Below are positions 54,922-64,000 of a stretch of DNA of 64,000 nucleotides, in pieces. The position numbers were made by a program, and so were the translations under genes. The stretch is taken from the NCBI RefSeq assembly GCF_002153375.1, contig NZ_MTBQ01000004.1, positions 124,001-188,000 on the forward strand, given 5' to 3'. The notes under the pieces were generated by a model. The model made no database searches. It had not been told where the DNA came from and was given only the letters and a program-made list of their open reading frames with translations. This DNA comes from Oceanobacillus rekensis (lineage in GTDB: Bacteria; Bacillota; Bacilli; Bacillales; Amphibacillaceae). The first letter of the stretch is position 1; each line of letters starts with the position of its first letter.

Positions 54922-56091
54922 TTATAGACTTGCCTTAAGTATATCGACAGAATCCTGTCTGGAGAGTTTTTTATAAACACCATATTCCGGTCTGGCAATA
55001 ACTGTTTTACCAGCCATGATATCCACAGAACTTTCGTCAATGTTATAGTCAGCCAACGCTGATGGCGCACCAATACTATTCCAAAACTCACGTAGTCTGT
55101 CAATTCCTTCTAATGCAACTTCCTTGTCCGATTTACCTGTCGTCTCCACTCCAAATACGCGAACAGCAAGCTGTTTAAATCGATCTGCATTTTCTTCATC
55201 CAATACATGGCGCATCCAATGAGGGAACAGAATTGAAAGTCCTCCACCATGTGGAATATCATGTACGGCAGATACAGCATGCTCCAGATTATGTGTGGCC
55301 CAATCACCTTTATACCCCATGTTCAGCATATTATTTAATGCTAATGTTCCCCCAAGCATGACTGTTGCCCGATAATCGTAGTTTTCCGGTTCCTTGAGAA
55401 GTTTTGGAGCTGTTTCCATGACCGTTAATAGTATCCCTTCACACCAGCGATCCTGAATCGGCGTATTTTCCGTCTTGTGAAAATAATGTTCCAGGACATG
55501 TGACATCATGTCCACGATTCCATATATTGTCTGGTCAAGTGGAACGGAAAATGTATGAACAGGATCTAGAATGGAGAACCTAGGAAATGTATGTGGCGTA
55601 CCCCATCCATGCTTTTCATTCGTTTCCCAGTTTGTAATAACAGATCCAGCATTCATTTCCGATCCGGTTGCAGCTAAAGTTAATACGGTACCGAACGGAA
55701 GGGCTGCCTCAGCTTTTTCTTTCTTGGTTACTACATCCCACATATCCGCTTCTGTTGCAGCACCAACTGCAATTGCCTTTGTACAATCTATTGTACTTCC
55801 ACCACCGACTGCCAACAAGAATTCAATTGCTTCCTTTTTACAAATCTCTACACCTTTGCGAACAGTAGTAATTCGTGGATTCGGTTCAACACCTGGCAAT
55901 TCAAATATTTCCGCTCCGATTTTGCCTAACTCATTTATCACATTATCGTAGACACCGTTACGTTTAATGCTGCCACCGCCATAGACGATAAGTACTCGCT
56001 TGCCATATAACTCTACTTCATCAGCTAATTTATCCAGCTGACCTTTACCAAATATCAACTTCGTCGGATTCTGATAGATGAAATTCTCCAT
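54922..56091 (-). CDS. Iron-containing alcohol dehydrogenase (YugJ/YugK-like)
   Basis: 389-residue group III alcohol dehydrogenase. N-terminal [20 protein letters not shown] and the NAD(P) loop [15 protein letters not shown] (about residues 93-107). Metal ligands lie in [10 protein letters not shown] and [28 protein letters not shown] (His/Asp set). It matches Bacillus NADH-dependent butanol dehydrogenase homologues YugJ/YugK (387-389 aa). It reduces aldehydes or oxidises alcohols; the physiological substrate is not fixed. It is 15 nt after the ridA-like gene, a likely operon. Confidence 0.93.
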   Translation of the reverse strand: MENFIYQNPTKLIFGKGQLDKLADEVELYGKRVLIVYGGGSIKRNGVYDNVINELGKIGAEIFELPGVEPNPRITTVRKGVEICKKEAIEFLLAVGGGSTIDCTKAIAVGAATEADMWDVVTKKEKAEAALPFGTVLTLAATGSEMNAGSVITNWETNEKHGWGTPHTFPRFSILDPVHTFSVPLDQTIYGIVDMMSHVLEHYFHKTENTPIQDRWCEGILLTVMETAPKLLKEPENYDYRATVMLGGTLALNNMLNMGYKGDWATHNLEHAVSAVHDIPHGGGLSILFPHWMRHVLDEENADRFKQLAVRVFGVETTGKSDKEVALEGIDRLREFWNSIGAPSALADYNIDESSVDIMAGKTVIARPEYGVYKKLSRQDSVDILKASL

Positions 56092-56106
56092 GAAAACTAC
56101 CTCCAG

Positions 56107-56484
56107 TTATTTGGTGTATACTACGACATCCATTTCAATTAGGACATCTTTTGGTAAACGACTCACCTCAACCGTTGCTCTTGCTGGGTATGGCTCTGCA
56201 AGAAAACTTCCGTATATTTCATTAACTTCTGCAAAATTTTCCATGGATGATAAATAAATAGTGAATTTAACCACTTTGGAAAAATCAGTGTCTGCTTCAT
56301 TTAGGATTGCTTTTAGATTTTCCAGTACCTGTTTCGTCTGATTTGCAATTCCATCGACTACTTCACCTGATTGTGGATTAATTGGTATTTGCCCGGAAAC
56401 ATATAAAAAGTCACCTGCCTGAATTGCTTGTGAATATGGACCAATTGCTGCTGGTGCCTTTTCTGTATGAATTGCTTTTACCAT
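56107..56484 (-). CDS. ridA: RidA family reactive imine/enamine deaminase
   Basis: 125-residue RidA (YjgF/YER057c) protein. APAAIGPYSQAIQAGDFLYVSGQIP is the N-terminal hallmark, and EPYPARATVEVSRLPKDVLIEMDVVVY carries the Arg that binds the carboxylate and the Glu that activates water. It deaminates 2-aminoacrylate and similar imines from PLP enzymes; the window's PLP lyases are plausible sources. The start at 56484 is preceded by GGGAGG. Next to the alcohol dehydrogenase. Confidence 0.95.
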   Translation of the reverse strand: MVKAIHTEKAPAAIGPYSQAIQAGDFLYVSGQIPINPQSGEVVDGIANQTKQVLENLKAILNEADTDFSKVVKFTIYLSSMENFAEVNEIYGSFLAEPYPARATVEVSRLPKDVLIEMDVVVYTK

Positions 56485-56566
56485 TTGAATTCCTCCCATT
56501 TCATTCCCTTTTATCTAGTATCGCATGTAATAAATCACAATACTTTCCTTAATCTTACCAGTTTCT

Positions 56567-57190
56567 TTATTCCAATGCTAATACGTCCCTATATTGCATA
56601 ACAGATTGAACATAGTAGATGTCCCCATAACAAGCCTCGTACTGTTTGGCCTCTTCACGAAGGCATGTATAGATTGATTGATCTGGTGCATTTTCATACA
56701 TATGTTGGGAGAAGTCGATTGCCGTCTCCACTGAATAGTTTCCCTTTTGTTCCTGTACATAATCAATAAAACCACGACCGAAATTATAGGACTGAATAGC
56801 AAGCTTCAGGTCTCCCTCGGCATCCTCTAATGTTTTCTGGAAATAATAGACTCCCTGTTTAATAGATAACTCTGGATCTTCTATACAACCAATTTGTCCA
56901 CAATAGCTTTCGGATGATTGCATCGGATCAGTTCCCCGACCACCTGATTCCTGCATCATCATACTCATGAGAACATCAACATATTCTGTTACATTGTGCT
57001 CCTTCGCATACTTTTCGACCAACGGTTCATAATTCCGAACTTCTTCACTAATCATGGCGGATGATTTTTGTGGCAACTTACTCGGGCTTTCATATGTCAA
57101 AAATGACAGGATGAGGAAGGCTCCAATTAGTAGTAATCCTATTAACAAGACTTGATTAAGTACCTGTTTTACTTTTCTTTTAAGTTTCAT
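56567..57190 (-). CDS. Membrane-anchored lysozyme-family (CwlT-like) protein
   Basis: 207 residues, with one N-terminal membrane helix (about 14-32) and an extracellular goose-type/phage-type lysozyme domain. The catalytic Glu is in VLMSMMMQESGGRGTDPMQSSES (about residue 77), followed by SIKQGVYYFQ and LAIQSYNFGRGFIDYV. It resembles the N-terminal muramidase domain of conjugative element CwlT proteins but stands alone, with no NlpC/P60 partner domain. It may act in wall growth. No conjugation genes are nearby. Confidence 0.87.
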   Translation of the reverse strand: MKLKRKVKQVLNQVLLIGLLLIGAFLILSFLTYESPSKLPQKSSAMISEEVRNYEPLVEKYAKEHNVTEYVDVLMSMMMQESGGRGTDPMQSSESYCGQIGCIEDPELSIKQGVYYFQKTLEDAEGDLKLAIQSYNFGRGFIDYVQEQKGNYSVETAIDFSQHMYENAPDQSIYTCLREEAKQYEACYGDIYYVQSVMQYRDVLALE

Positions 57191-57269
57191 TTATATCGTC
57201 CTTTTGGCTCTATGATTAATGTTTTTAACTGCGGTAACTTGTCCCAACGTTACTATAAAGCTCATAGTT

Positions 57270-57770
57270 GAGATAAACTGTGACATAAGGTAAGTTTCTT
57301 CGGCGACCGCTCTGGGAAATATACTTCGCGCACCTTAGGGCGGCCGGCTGGTGAGCCTCTTCATGCTAGCGCATTTCAGAGTCTCACCTATGCCTTTCCT
57401 CCCGCAGGAGTCTCCGTATATTTCCCAGAGCTGGTATTAAGCTTACAAACTATTAACTGCATTAGTGATTGTTGTAAATCATATCATATAGCTTTACCAG
57501 TCCGGCATCGCTGTGGGCGGTGACTCCTGCGGGAACAGCACGTGTCCGAAGACCCCGCAGAATGGTTTTCTCGAGGAGGCTGAGGCCGTGCCCTAAGGTG
57601 CGCATCCGCCCGGAGCGATCCCGGACGGCTTTGAAAAGCACATACTTATGGATACAACCAGCAGTTACGAGCATTTTATAGAATTCAGAAAAACAACAAA
57701 TCTTTTCGGTGGGATGAGCAATGCACAGTCCTAAATCTTTTTGGTAGGACGAGTAAACTAATCTTCTAGC
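57270..57770 (+). repeat. Composite palindromic element, copy F
   Basis: Best-preserved copy. Palindrome 1 is at 57309-57431 (16-bp perfect ends GCTCTGGGAAATATAC). A 68-nt linker follows. Palindrome 2 is at 57500-57626, with inner ACTCCTGCGGGAACAGCACG then TGTCCGAAGACCCCGCAG forming its own hairpin. The right flank has GCACATACTTATGGATACAACC and two tandem CTTTTYGGTRGGAYGAGYAA motifs (57698 and 57735). It fills the lysozyme-downstream gap; no gene. Confidence 0.88.
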
Positions 57771-57776
57771 ACAGCC

Positions 57777-58205
57777 TTACTTTTTAACTATCAATTTGAC
57801 TACTAGAAACCAAACTATTATACCATAAAGAATATGCCCACTAATCCAGTAAATTAATGCAACGATATCATCAATTGCCGGTGTTCGTTCTGATAGTTTA
57901 GTAGTAATATACAACATTCCACCGATTAAAGCATTCATTAGGATATAAGGAATCAACCTAGTAACGATATTCCACTTTGAGAACAAAAAGTAAATCACAA
58001 ATACGAGCAAAATAGATACCATTAAATGCAATGCAAATTCAGTTATAGCGTCTATTTCCCAACTGCCTACCACAGGGAAATAGTCTATATTCATTAATAG
58101 TACATAAACTGTTTTCCCTGTAAAGCCCTCTATGAGCATTAGAAATCCGCCAAGTAGTAATCCGGAAATAATTCCTATACTAAAAAGCTTGATAAATAGT
58201 TTCAT
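57777..58205 (-). CDS. Hypothetical four-helix membrane protein
   Basis: 142-residue polytopic membrane protein with four predicted helices (about residues 6-28, 55-77, 84-104, 115-138). No motif is recognised. It starts 24 nt after the MATE gene on the same strand, so it may be cotranscribed. It is directly followed by element F. Possibly related to YagU-like (DUF1440) membrane proteins, but I am not certain. Confidence 0.6.
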   Translation of the reverse strand: MKLFIKLFSIGIISGLLLGGFLMLIEGFTGKTVYVLLMNIDYFPVVGSWEIDAITEFALHLMVSILLVFVIYFLFSKWNIVTRLIPYILMNALIGGMLYITTKLSERTPAIDDIVALIYWISGHILYGIIVWFLVVKLIVKK

Positions 58206-58229
58206 ATATTATCTCCATTATTTTTATGG

Positions 58230-59570
58230 CTATCTTCCTCTAAACAAATCCTTTTTACGCCATTTGCCAAACCGGTAATACAGTGCAGCAACTACACTAC
58301 TTACAATAAAGCTTGCACCCATCCCTATTGCAATTCCTGTCTCACCAAAAATAGATGCAAATAATGCAGTAAGTGGATAACGTAGGACCCAAAATGAGAT
58401 GATATTTAAAGCCAATACTTGATACATGGCACCAGCAGCTCTTACAATTCCATTTAAAATAAAATTGATACCCAGAAATGGATAACATAATGCAATAATC
58501 TGTAGATACCTCGTTCCGAATTCTACCGCTTCTTCTTCACGGATAAACAGTTTTACACCATACTCCGCAAAAAAAGCAACGATGATGCCAATAAAAAGCA
58601 TAACTGAAAAATTGTATAGCACTCCATATTTAGCAATACCTTTCACTCGGTTCCAATTTTTAATACCAATGTTTTGGCCTGCCATACTACTAACTGCTGT
58701 ACTTAGCGCATGGGCAGGAAGCATAAGTACACTATCCAATCGTTGCGCTGCACTGAATCCCGCAACTGCTCCACTGCCGAACGTAGTGACAACTGTCATG
58801 ATTGCAGCTGATCCCGCAGAAATTACAGACATCTGTAAACCTGAAGGAATTCCCAGGTTCAATATCAGACCTATCTCCGCACTTCGGGGCAACGTTGGAA
58901 CACTAAATGGTGCAAGTTTTTTATGTAAAACATAAATAATTCCATATAAAAAGGCAATCCCTTGTGATATTACAGTTGCATATGCTGCACCTTCCACTCC
59001 CCAACCAAGCACACTTATAAATAGCGGGTCTAAAACGATATTCAATAATACAGCTATCGTCACAAAACGTAGTGGTGTTTTACTATCACCGATAGAACGC
59101 AGGACCGTACTAATGAAGTTATAGCCAAATAAAAACAATATTCCAAGGAAGTTAATTTGAAGATAAGCGTTTGCTTGTTCCAGCATTTCTTCCGGTGTTC
59201 CAAGGAGCAATAAAAACTGTTCCGAGAATACAAATCCTATACTGCCCAGCACAATAGCAATAGTTGTCAATAGTACGACAAATGCATTTAAATACCGTTT
59301 TAGACCATCCTCACTGTCTTTACCTTTTTGCTGGGACAAAATGGTTAAAGCCGCATTATTCAAACCGATAACGAATGAAAGTACGATAAAAATTATTGTA
59401 CTCGCAACGGCAATGGCCCCTAGTGCGGTTGCTCCTAATAAATTCCCTACCCATAGACTATCAATAAACTGGTAGGACGTTTGTAATAAATTGGTGAGGA
59501 TAATTGGACCCGAAAAAATGATTAGTTGCTTTACTATATTTCCTTCCGTAAAGTCATGTTGCCTTTTCAT
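58230..59570 (-). CDS. MATE family multidrug efflux transporter
   Basis: 446-residue MATE (NorM/DinF type) transporter with 12 helices. The two halves begin similarly: IVKQLIIFSGPIILTNLLQTSYQFIDSLWVGNLLG (N) and LILNLGIPSGLQMSVISAGSAAIMTVV (C). GSIGFVFSEQFLLLLGTP and GMGASFIVSSVVAALYY also fit. It exports cationic compounds using Na+ or H+. The ribosome binding site before the ATG at 59570 is weak. No adjacent regulator. Confidence 0.93.
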   Translation of the reverse strand: MKRQHDFTEGNIVKQLIIFSGPIILTNLLQTSYQFIDSLWVGNLLGATALGAIAVASTIIFIVLSFVIGLNNAALTILSQQKGKDSEDGLKRYLNAFVVLLTTIAIVLGSIGFVFSEQFLLLLGTPEEMLEQANAYLQINFLGILFLFGYNFISTVLRSIGDSKTPLRFVTIAVLLNIVLDPLFISVLGWGVEGAAYATVISQGIAFLYGIIYVLHKKLAPFSVPTLPRSAEIGLILNLGIPSGLQMSVISAGSAAIMTVVTTFGSGAVAGFSAAQRLDSVLMLPAHALSTAVSSMAGQNIGIKNWNRVKGIAKYGVLYNFSVMLFIGIIVAFFAEYGVKLFIREEEAVEFGTRYLQIIALCYPFLGINFILNGIVRAAGAMYQVLALNIISFWVLRYPLTALFASIFGETGIAIGMGASFIVSSVVAALYYRFGKWRKKDLFRGR

Positions 59571-59689
59571 GAAAAAACCAGCCTTCTACCTTTAATTAAG
59601 TCTTATTTTCTAAGCAGTTAAATATATAAACGAGTTAAGGCAACCAGGCAGAACACCCGATCACCTTAATTATCAGTATAACATTATGC

Positions 59690-61687
59690 TTAGCTAGCCG
59701 ATCTCTGTATGTTACCCTTTTTATCTTCTCGCTTCATAATTTGGATAATGAGGAGAACAATAAATATTCCTAATCCAATCATGTCTGTATTTCCTTCTGG
59801 ATATAATAACATTAAACCTGTTATAAGTGTAATAATCCTTTCAACCCAGTTTAGCCTTTTATACCAAAAACCAATCATACAAGCACCAATCGCTATCATC
59901 CCAACGAGTGCTGATATAAGTGCCCAGGCTATATCCAATACAGTTCCCTCTATCATTAACAACGTTGGGTTTAATACAAACATATACGGGATTATAAAAG
60001 CTGCAATCGCAAGCTTAGATGCATTAAATCCTGTTCTTATCGGTTCTCCACCCGATATTCCCGTTGCAGCAAAAGCAGCAAGAGCAACTGGTGGCGTAAT
60101 ATCTGCGACAATACCAAAATAAAACACAAACATATGTGCAGCAAGTACAGGAATAGCAACCTCAAGCTGGTCGTTCAAAGCCAAAATAGCTGGTAATGCT
60201 ATCGTTGAGGTAATAATGTAGTTAGCTGTAGTTGGCGATCCCATACCTAAAATGATTGAAGCAATCATGGTAAAGAATAATGTTAGAAGCAACTGCGCTT
60301 CCACAGAGCTTGCAAGTGTACCTGCAACACTTACTAGACTATTTCCCAATTTAAGTCCAAGCCCTGTCTTTGTTACAACTCCTACAATAATCCCTGCGCA
60401 GGCTGTAGCTGCAGCAACCCCTAGAGCAGTTCTTGCCCCAGATTCCAATGCCACGATAAATTTAGCCGGCGTAATTCGTGTATCTTTTCTAAATAAGCTG
60501 ACGAGAATCGTTGATAAAATACCATACAGTGCTGCTCTTTCCACACTAACGCCGATAAAGAGAAAGTATACAATAGCTAATATAGGTAATAGTAAATGTA
60601 TCTTTTTTAATACAACTTTTTTACTCGGTATGTCTTCGTCGGGCAATCCATGTAATCCAATTCTTTTTGCTTCCAGGTGGGTCATAATCCAAATTCCAGC
60701 GAAATATAAAATTGCTGGGATTGTTGCTGCCTTCGCAATGTTCCAGTAGCTCTCACCAGCAAATTCGATCATTAGAAATGCTGCTGCCCCCATAATCGGT
60801 GGCATGATTTGTCCGCCTGTAGATGCGGCTGCTTCTACAGCACCAGCAAAGTTTTTATGATATCCAAGTTTTTTCATCATTGGAATCGTATAGGAACCGG
60901 TAGTCACTGTATTTGCTACGGAACTACCTGAAATCGTACCATTCAATGCACTAGAGAAGATGGCAACCTTTGCAGGTCCACCTACACGTTTACCAGCAAT
61001 CGAAATAGCTAAATCATTAAAATAGTTTCCAACACCAGTTTGAACAAGAAAGGCACCAAATAATAGGAATAAGAAAATATATGTTGATGATACCTGTAAT
61101 GGCGTGCCGAGGATACCTTCTGTTGTAAAGAACATCGAACCAATTAATTGATGCAAACTTAATCCACGGTGTGCCAACATCCCTGGCATAGAAGGTCCAA
61201 ATAACGCATAGACAAGAAATAGAACAGCAATTATTGTAATCGGTAGCCCTACAGCACGTCTAGCAGCCTCTAATACGAGTAATATCGCAATCCCACCAAT
61301 AATTGCCTGTGCATTATCAATCCCACCAATTTTCTGTACAAGTGTTTCATAAAATACCGGCCAATAGGCACATACGATAATCGATAATACTACGAGTACA
61401 TAGTCATACCATGGTACCGATGATCTTTTTGTCTTTCTTCTCGCAGGAAATAAAAGAAAAATCAAGGACAATGCAAATCCCAAGTGGACTGTTCGTTGTA
61501 TGTAGGCGGTATACTGCCCGAATATACCTGTATAAATCTGAAACAAGGAAAAGAGGATTAATGTAAGAAAAATGACCTTACCAATTATTCCGCCGACATT
61601 ACGTGTATTTGATTCAGCATCATATTTCTCTAATAATTCTCGATGTTGTTGTTCTGTTAATTCATTGGAATCTTTTTTATCACTCAT
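59690..61687 (-). CDS. TRAP transporter fused permease (DctQM-type)
   Basis: 665-residue fused TRAP permease combining the small and large membrane subunits, typical for TAXI-type systems. About 16-18 helices. Landmarks are GGIDNAQAIIGGIAILLVLEAARRAVGLPITIIA, FNDLAISIAGKRVGGPAKVAIFSSALNGTISGSSVANTVTTG (M-subunit signature) and GMGSPTTANYIITS. It overlaps the DUF1850 gene by 8 bases. It imports an organic acid with Na+ or H+; the substrate is not known. Confidence 0.93.
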   Translation of the reverse strand: MSDKKDSNELTEQQHRELLEKYDAESNTRNVGGIIGKVIFLTLILFSLFQIYTGIFGQYTAYIQRTVHLGFALSLIFLLFPARRKTKRSSVPWYDYVLVVLSIIVCAYWPVFYETLVQKIGGIDNAQAIIGGIAILLVLEAARRAVGLPITIIAVLFLVYALFGPSMPGMLAHRGLSLHQLIGSMFFTTEGILGTPLQVSSTYIFLFLLFGAFLVQTGVGNYFNDLAISIAGKRVGGPAKVAIFSSALNGTISGSSVANTVTTGSYTIPMMKKLGYHKNFAGAVEAAASTGGQIMPPIMGAAAFLMIEFAGESYWNIAKAATIPAILYFAGIWIMTHLEAKRIGLHGLPDEDIPSKKVVLKKIHLLLPILAIVYFLFIGVSVERAALYGILSTILVSLFRKDTRITPAKFIVALESGARTALGVAAATACAGIIVGVVTKTGLGLKLGNSLVSVAGTLASSVEAQLLLTLFFTMIASIILGMGSPTTANYIITSTIALPAILALNDQLEVAIPVLAAHMFVFYFGIVADITPPVALAAFAATGISGGEPIRTGFNASKLAIAAFIIPYMFVLNPTLLMIEGTVLDIAWALISALVGMIAIGACMIGFWYKRLNWVERIITLITGLMLLYPEGNTDMIGLGIFIVLLIIQIMKREDKKGNIQRSAS

Positions 61688-62231
61688 GAATTTTCACTCC
61701 TTTCAAATATTCCATTAAAGTAAGCTTCTCTACTTTCACTGTAAACCAGGCACCAGGGTCAAAGTAATCATTAAACCAAACTATATTTATGTTTTCGGGA
61801 GTAATTTTATCGGATTGAGATTCTTCCCAAGCAAGGCGATTTTTCGACACTGTTTTTCCATTTCTAACTTTTATCTCAGGAAAATAATTATCCAAATCTT
61901 TCACATGGTATTTTCCATCTTCGTAAATGAACTTTTCACCCTCCTCAGCGTTCGAAGGCATACCGATACCGAACTCTTCATAAACAATTTCAAATTGCTT
62001 TATACGATAATCGTCCATCACCTCGTATTTCTCAGAAACATCTGTTAAGTGAATCGAATGAGTAAAAATTAATTGAAATGAATCACCTATCGATATTGGC
62101 AGAAATGCATTTATATGGTCGGTATTCTCTTCATAAAAAACCAGGGCAGTACGAAAAGGTAAAAGCAAGATGAATCCTAATACGCTAAGTAAAACTAAAA
62201 CTATTATTGCGACCTTTATTCTATGTTTCAT
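61680..62231 (-). CDS. DUF1850 protein of TRAP operon
   Basis: 183-residue protein with an N-terminal membrane helix (residues 7-28) and a DUF1850 domain: FQLIFTHSIHLTDVSEKYEVMDDYRIKQFEIVYEEFGIGMPSN is the family core. DUF1850 genes are regularly found between TAXI binding protein and fused TRAP permease genes, as here, but their function is unknown. It overlaps the permease start by 8 bases, so the two are translationally coupled. Confidence 0.88.
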   Translation of the reverse strand: MKHRIKVAIIVLVLLSVLGFILLLPFRTALVFYEENTDHINAFLPISIGDSFQLIFTHSIHLTDVSEKYEVMDDYRIKQFEIVYEEFGIGMPSNAEEGEKFIYEDGKYHVKDLDNYFPEIKVRNGKTVSKNRLAWEESQSDKITPENINIVWFNDYFDPGAWFTVKVEKLTLMEYLKGVKIHE

Positions 62232-62316
62232 CTATAAACCACCTATGAAATCTTACAGGGATTTTTTGATGCTTGGTGACAAGCAAGCTCATTACTGGCG
62301 ACCTTAACTCCAAAGT

Positions 62317-62356
62317 AAAAAATAGCCGACAGCCAAGGTGGGCAATCGGCTATTTA
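62317..62356 (-). terminator. Intra-operon terminator/attenuator after the TAXI gene
   Basis: AAATAGCCGA / TCGGCTATTT stem on the minus strand, followed by T-rich sequence. It lies between the binding protein and the DUF1850/permease genes and could let the binding protein be made in excess. Confidence 0.75.
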
Positions 62357-62365
62357 TTTATCTAT

Positions 62366-63367
62366 CTACTCTGCACTAACTCCTTCTTCATTAAAATATT
62401 TCTGTGCACCAGGATGCACATCAATACCAACACCATCCAAAGCAGATTCCAATTTAATAAATTCAGCTTTTGCATGGGCCATACTTGATGCATTTTCATA
62501 AATTGCTTTTGTCAGTTCATATACGGTATCTTCTGGGACATCTTCCGCTACAGCTAGCATTGCAAGAACTGCTACAGTAGTCACTTCTTCCTCGAGTCCG
62601 TATGTTCCAGCTTCAATTGTATCTGCTGCATAATATGGATACTGTTGAATCATTTCATCGACTTTTTCCTGTGCAATAGGAATAATACTTACATCAATCG
62701 TTGCAGATAAACCTTCTACAGCCCCTGTCGGAGTACCAGCTGTAATGAATGCTGCATCGATATTTCCATCTTGAATACCACCGGTTGATTCACTAAAGTC
62801 CAGATTTTGGGCATCGATATCATCCATTGTCATTCCATGAACCTCAAGAATCTGTTCCGCGTTAATATATGTTCCTGACCCAGGTGCACCAACAGATACT
62901 GTTTTACCAGCTAAATCTTCGACAGTTGCAATCCCAGAATCAGCTGTAGTAACGATTTGAATAGTTTCTGGGTAAAGTGATCCAACGGCAAGCACATTAT
63001 CAACTGGATTACCATCAAATGCATTAACACCTTCCACAGCATTTGCTACAACATCCGTCTGTACGAAAGCAAGTTCTGCTTCACCTTCCTGTAGAGCAAT
63101 TACATTATCGGCAGATGCGTTTGAGGAAACAGCACTTGTTTCAATCCCAGTTGCGTCTGAGATATTGGTAGCCATTTCTCCACCAAGCGGGTAATATGTT
63201 CCACTAGTTCCTCCTGTTAGCATTTGCAAGAATTCTGGTTCACCTTCACCGTCTGTAGACTCCCCATCGTCTGCATTGTTACCGCTCTCATTTCCACCAC
63301 AAGCTGCTAATAATAGAATCATTGCCAATAATAGAGCGGCCTTTGAAAACAAATTTTTATTTCTCAT
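62366..63367 (-). CDS. TAXI family TRAP transporter solute-binding lipoprotein
   Basis: 333 residues. Lipoprotein signal ends LLLAACGG (Cys at about 23). TAXI domain landmarks: MLTGGTSGTYYPLGGEMATNIS (about 49-70), ALQEGEAELAFVQTDV, VSVGAPGSGTYINAEQILE and ITAGTPTGAVEGLS. This is the surface receptor of the TRAP system, first gene of the operon with the DUF1850 and permease genes downstream. Family ligands include glutamate and other organic acids; here undetermined. A GGGGGAATT ribosome binding site precedes the ATG. Confidence 0.95.
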   Translation of the reverse strand: MRNKNLFSKAALLLAMILLLAACGGNESGNNADDGESTDGEGEPEFLQMLTGGTSGTYYPLGGEMATNISDATGIETSAVSSNASADNVIALQEGEAELAFVQTDVVANAVEGVNAFDGNPVDNVLAVGSLYPETIQIVTTADSGIATVEDLAGKTVSVGAPGSGTYINAEQILEVHGMTMDDIDAQNLDFSESTGGIQDGNIDAAFITAGTPTGAVEGLSATIDVSIIPIAQEKVDEMIQQYPYYAADTIEAGTYGLEEEVTTVAVLAMLAVAEDVPEDTVYELTKAIYENASSMAHAKAEFIKLESALDGVGIDVHPGAQKYFNEEGVSAE

Positions 63368-63607
63368 GTAAATTCCCCCTTATTATATGAACATAGTAAA
63401 ATCATCTTACAACGGAATCTACATTATTGTCAAATTATTTTAAAAATAAAATCACTTAGACAAGGGATGGAAAAGTTAGAAAATAAGTTTCTAAGGAAAA
63501 GCCTAATAATAAACGACATTATTTTATAAATCCTTACTATTACCACTTTACAGATAAATGGGATTTATAAGATTTTTGAAAGCTTAGATACTTGGAGAGG
63601 CAGCTGA

Positions 63608-63633
63608 AAACCCTTTTATATAAAGGGTTTTAT
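63608..63633. repeat. Short hairpin in the opp upstream region
   Basis: AAAACCCTT / AAGGGTTTT with a 6-8 nt A/T loop. There is no T-run beyond the stem, so its role (leader structure or operator) is unclear. The rest of 63368-63660 shows no gene. Confidence 0.4.
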
Positions 63634-63669
63634 AACCGAGCGAAACCTCCTAAAGTCTTATCCCCTTAG

Positions 63670-63697
63670 TTGTAAAACACCCTTTTCATGATATAAT
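63670..63697 (+). promoter_or_regulatory. Promoter of the oligopeptide permease gene
   Basis: TTGTAA (63670-63675), 16-nt spacer, perfect TATAAT (63692-63697), about 48 nt before the start codon. Confidence 0.65.
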
Positions 63698-63744
63698 CAA
63701 AGTCTATGTATTATATCAAATTATAGAAAGGATGTTAGCAATAT

Positions 63745-64000
63745 ATGAGCCATTCGACAGAACATATCGACAATACAAGAACTGTTGAACCATCAAACCC
63801 GAATCCAAATTCAAATCCACGGTTCAAGAATTGGAAAATTGTCTTTCGGAAACTTAAGAAGAATAAATCCGCTATGATTGGTGGTTTTTTCATTCTTTTC
63901 TTTATAATTGTTGCAATTATTGGACCTTTCCTGACAACTTATGCTCCTGACACACAAAATCTCGTAAACAAACTTCAAACTCCATCAGGGGAGCATTGGT
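63745..64000 (+). CDS. Oligopeptide ABC transporter permease, OppC/AppC type (N-terminal part, cut by window edge)
   Basis: First 85 codons of a binding-protein-dependent permease. A polar Asn/Pro-rich N-terminus (NPNPNSNPRFKNWK) is followed by FRKLKKNKSAMIGGFFILFFIIVAIIGPFLTTYAPD, which is the OppC_N domain with the first membrane helix. GAAAGGATG lies upstream of the ATG. The missing part should carry the EAA loop. Here OppC is the first gene of its unit, unlike oppABCDF, as in app/dpp-like operons. Confidence 0.88.
   Translation, partial: MSHSTEHIDNTRTVEPSNPNPNSNPRFKNWKIVFRKLKKNKSAMIGGFFILFFIIVAIIGPFLTTYAPDTQNLVNKLQTPSGEHW

Noticed and set aside
56567-57190. Conjugative element remnant suggested by the CwlT-like lysozyme
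   Set aside because: No other conjugation, integrase or attachment-site features nearby; stand-alone lysozyme-family proteins occur on Bacillaceae chromosomes.

Overview
The window is a low-GC Bacillota chromosome segment. Gene content and order point to a spore-forming, probably salt-tolerant member of the Bacillaceae (Oceanobacillus/Virgibacillus type; the genus is inference). The left 15 kb keeps the Bacillus subtilis argS-ywiB / pbpG-ywhD-ywgA-ywfO / lipL-pta-hemQ / gerQ-ywdK-ywdI neighbourhood. Spore genes (gerQ, a pbpG-like PBP), S-box and yybP-ykoY riboswitches and Bacillus-type ribosome binding sites agree with this.

Layout. 1-12.3 kb: translation, cell wall, lipoate/heme/acetyl-phosphate metabolism and the GerQ spore coat protein. 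12.4-17.5 kb: an ABC1/UbiB-type kinase with a phasin-like partner, a YjiH-type gate protein and an acyltransferase. 17.7-21.9 kb: the two-component NHEJ system (ku and ligD, divergent), split by a TnpB (RNA-guided nuclease) element whose right end sits directly before the ligD ribosome binding site. 22-29.8 kb: small metabolic and envelope genes, a TerC-family Mn exporter behind a manganese riboswitch, phosphoglucomutase and an AI-2E family transporter. 29.8-39.4 kb: cation/proton antiporter, RecQ, a 14-copy minisatellite, aminopeptidase, HxlR regulator, thioesterase and cardiolipin synthase. 39.5-43.9 kb: sulfur amino acid block (methionine gamma-lyase-like enzyme; S-box-controlled O-acetylhomoserine sulfhydrylase with an unusual C-terminal domain). 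44-49.3 kb: YpmR/YpmS pair, an amidase-like protein and ABC-F protein. 49.4-59.6 kb: LysM-3D wall protein, two MFS transporters, DUF1002 protein, alcohol dehydrogenase, RidA, a lysozyme-like protein and MATE transporter. 59.7-63.4 kb: complete TAXI-type TRAP transporter operon. The right edge cuts an oligopeptide ABC permease.

The most unusual content is intergenic. (1) A roughly 400-470 bp composite element made of two long imperfect palindromes joined by a conserved linker of about 67 nt occurs in four full copies (3.4, 16.0, 45.7 and 57.3 kb) and two remnants. (2) Three arrays of short GC-rich direct repeats have a strict 20-21 bp period (7.5, 21.9 and 37.1 kb). (3) A 52/48 bp minisatellite of 14 units follows recQ. 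(4) A second palindrome family occurs as full-plus-half copies at 9.9 and 37.3 kb. None encodes a convincing protein. They look like dispersed non-autonomous elements of unknown function.
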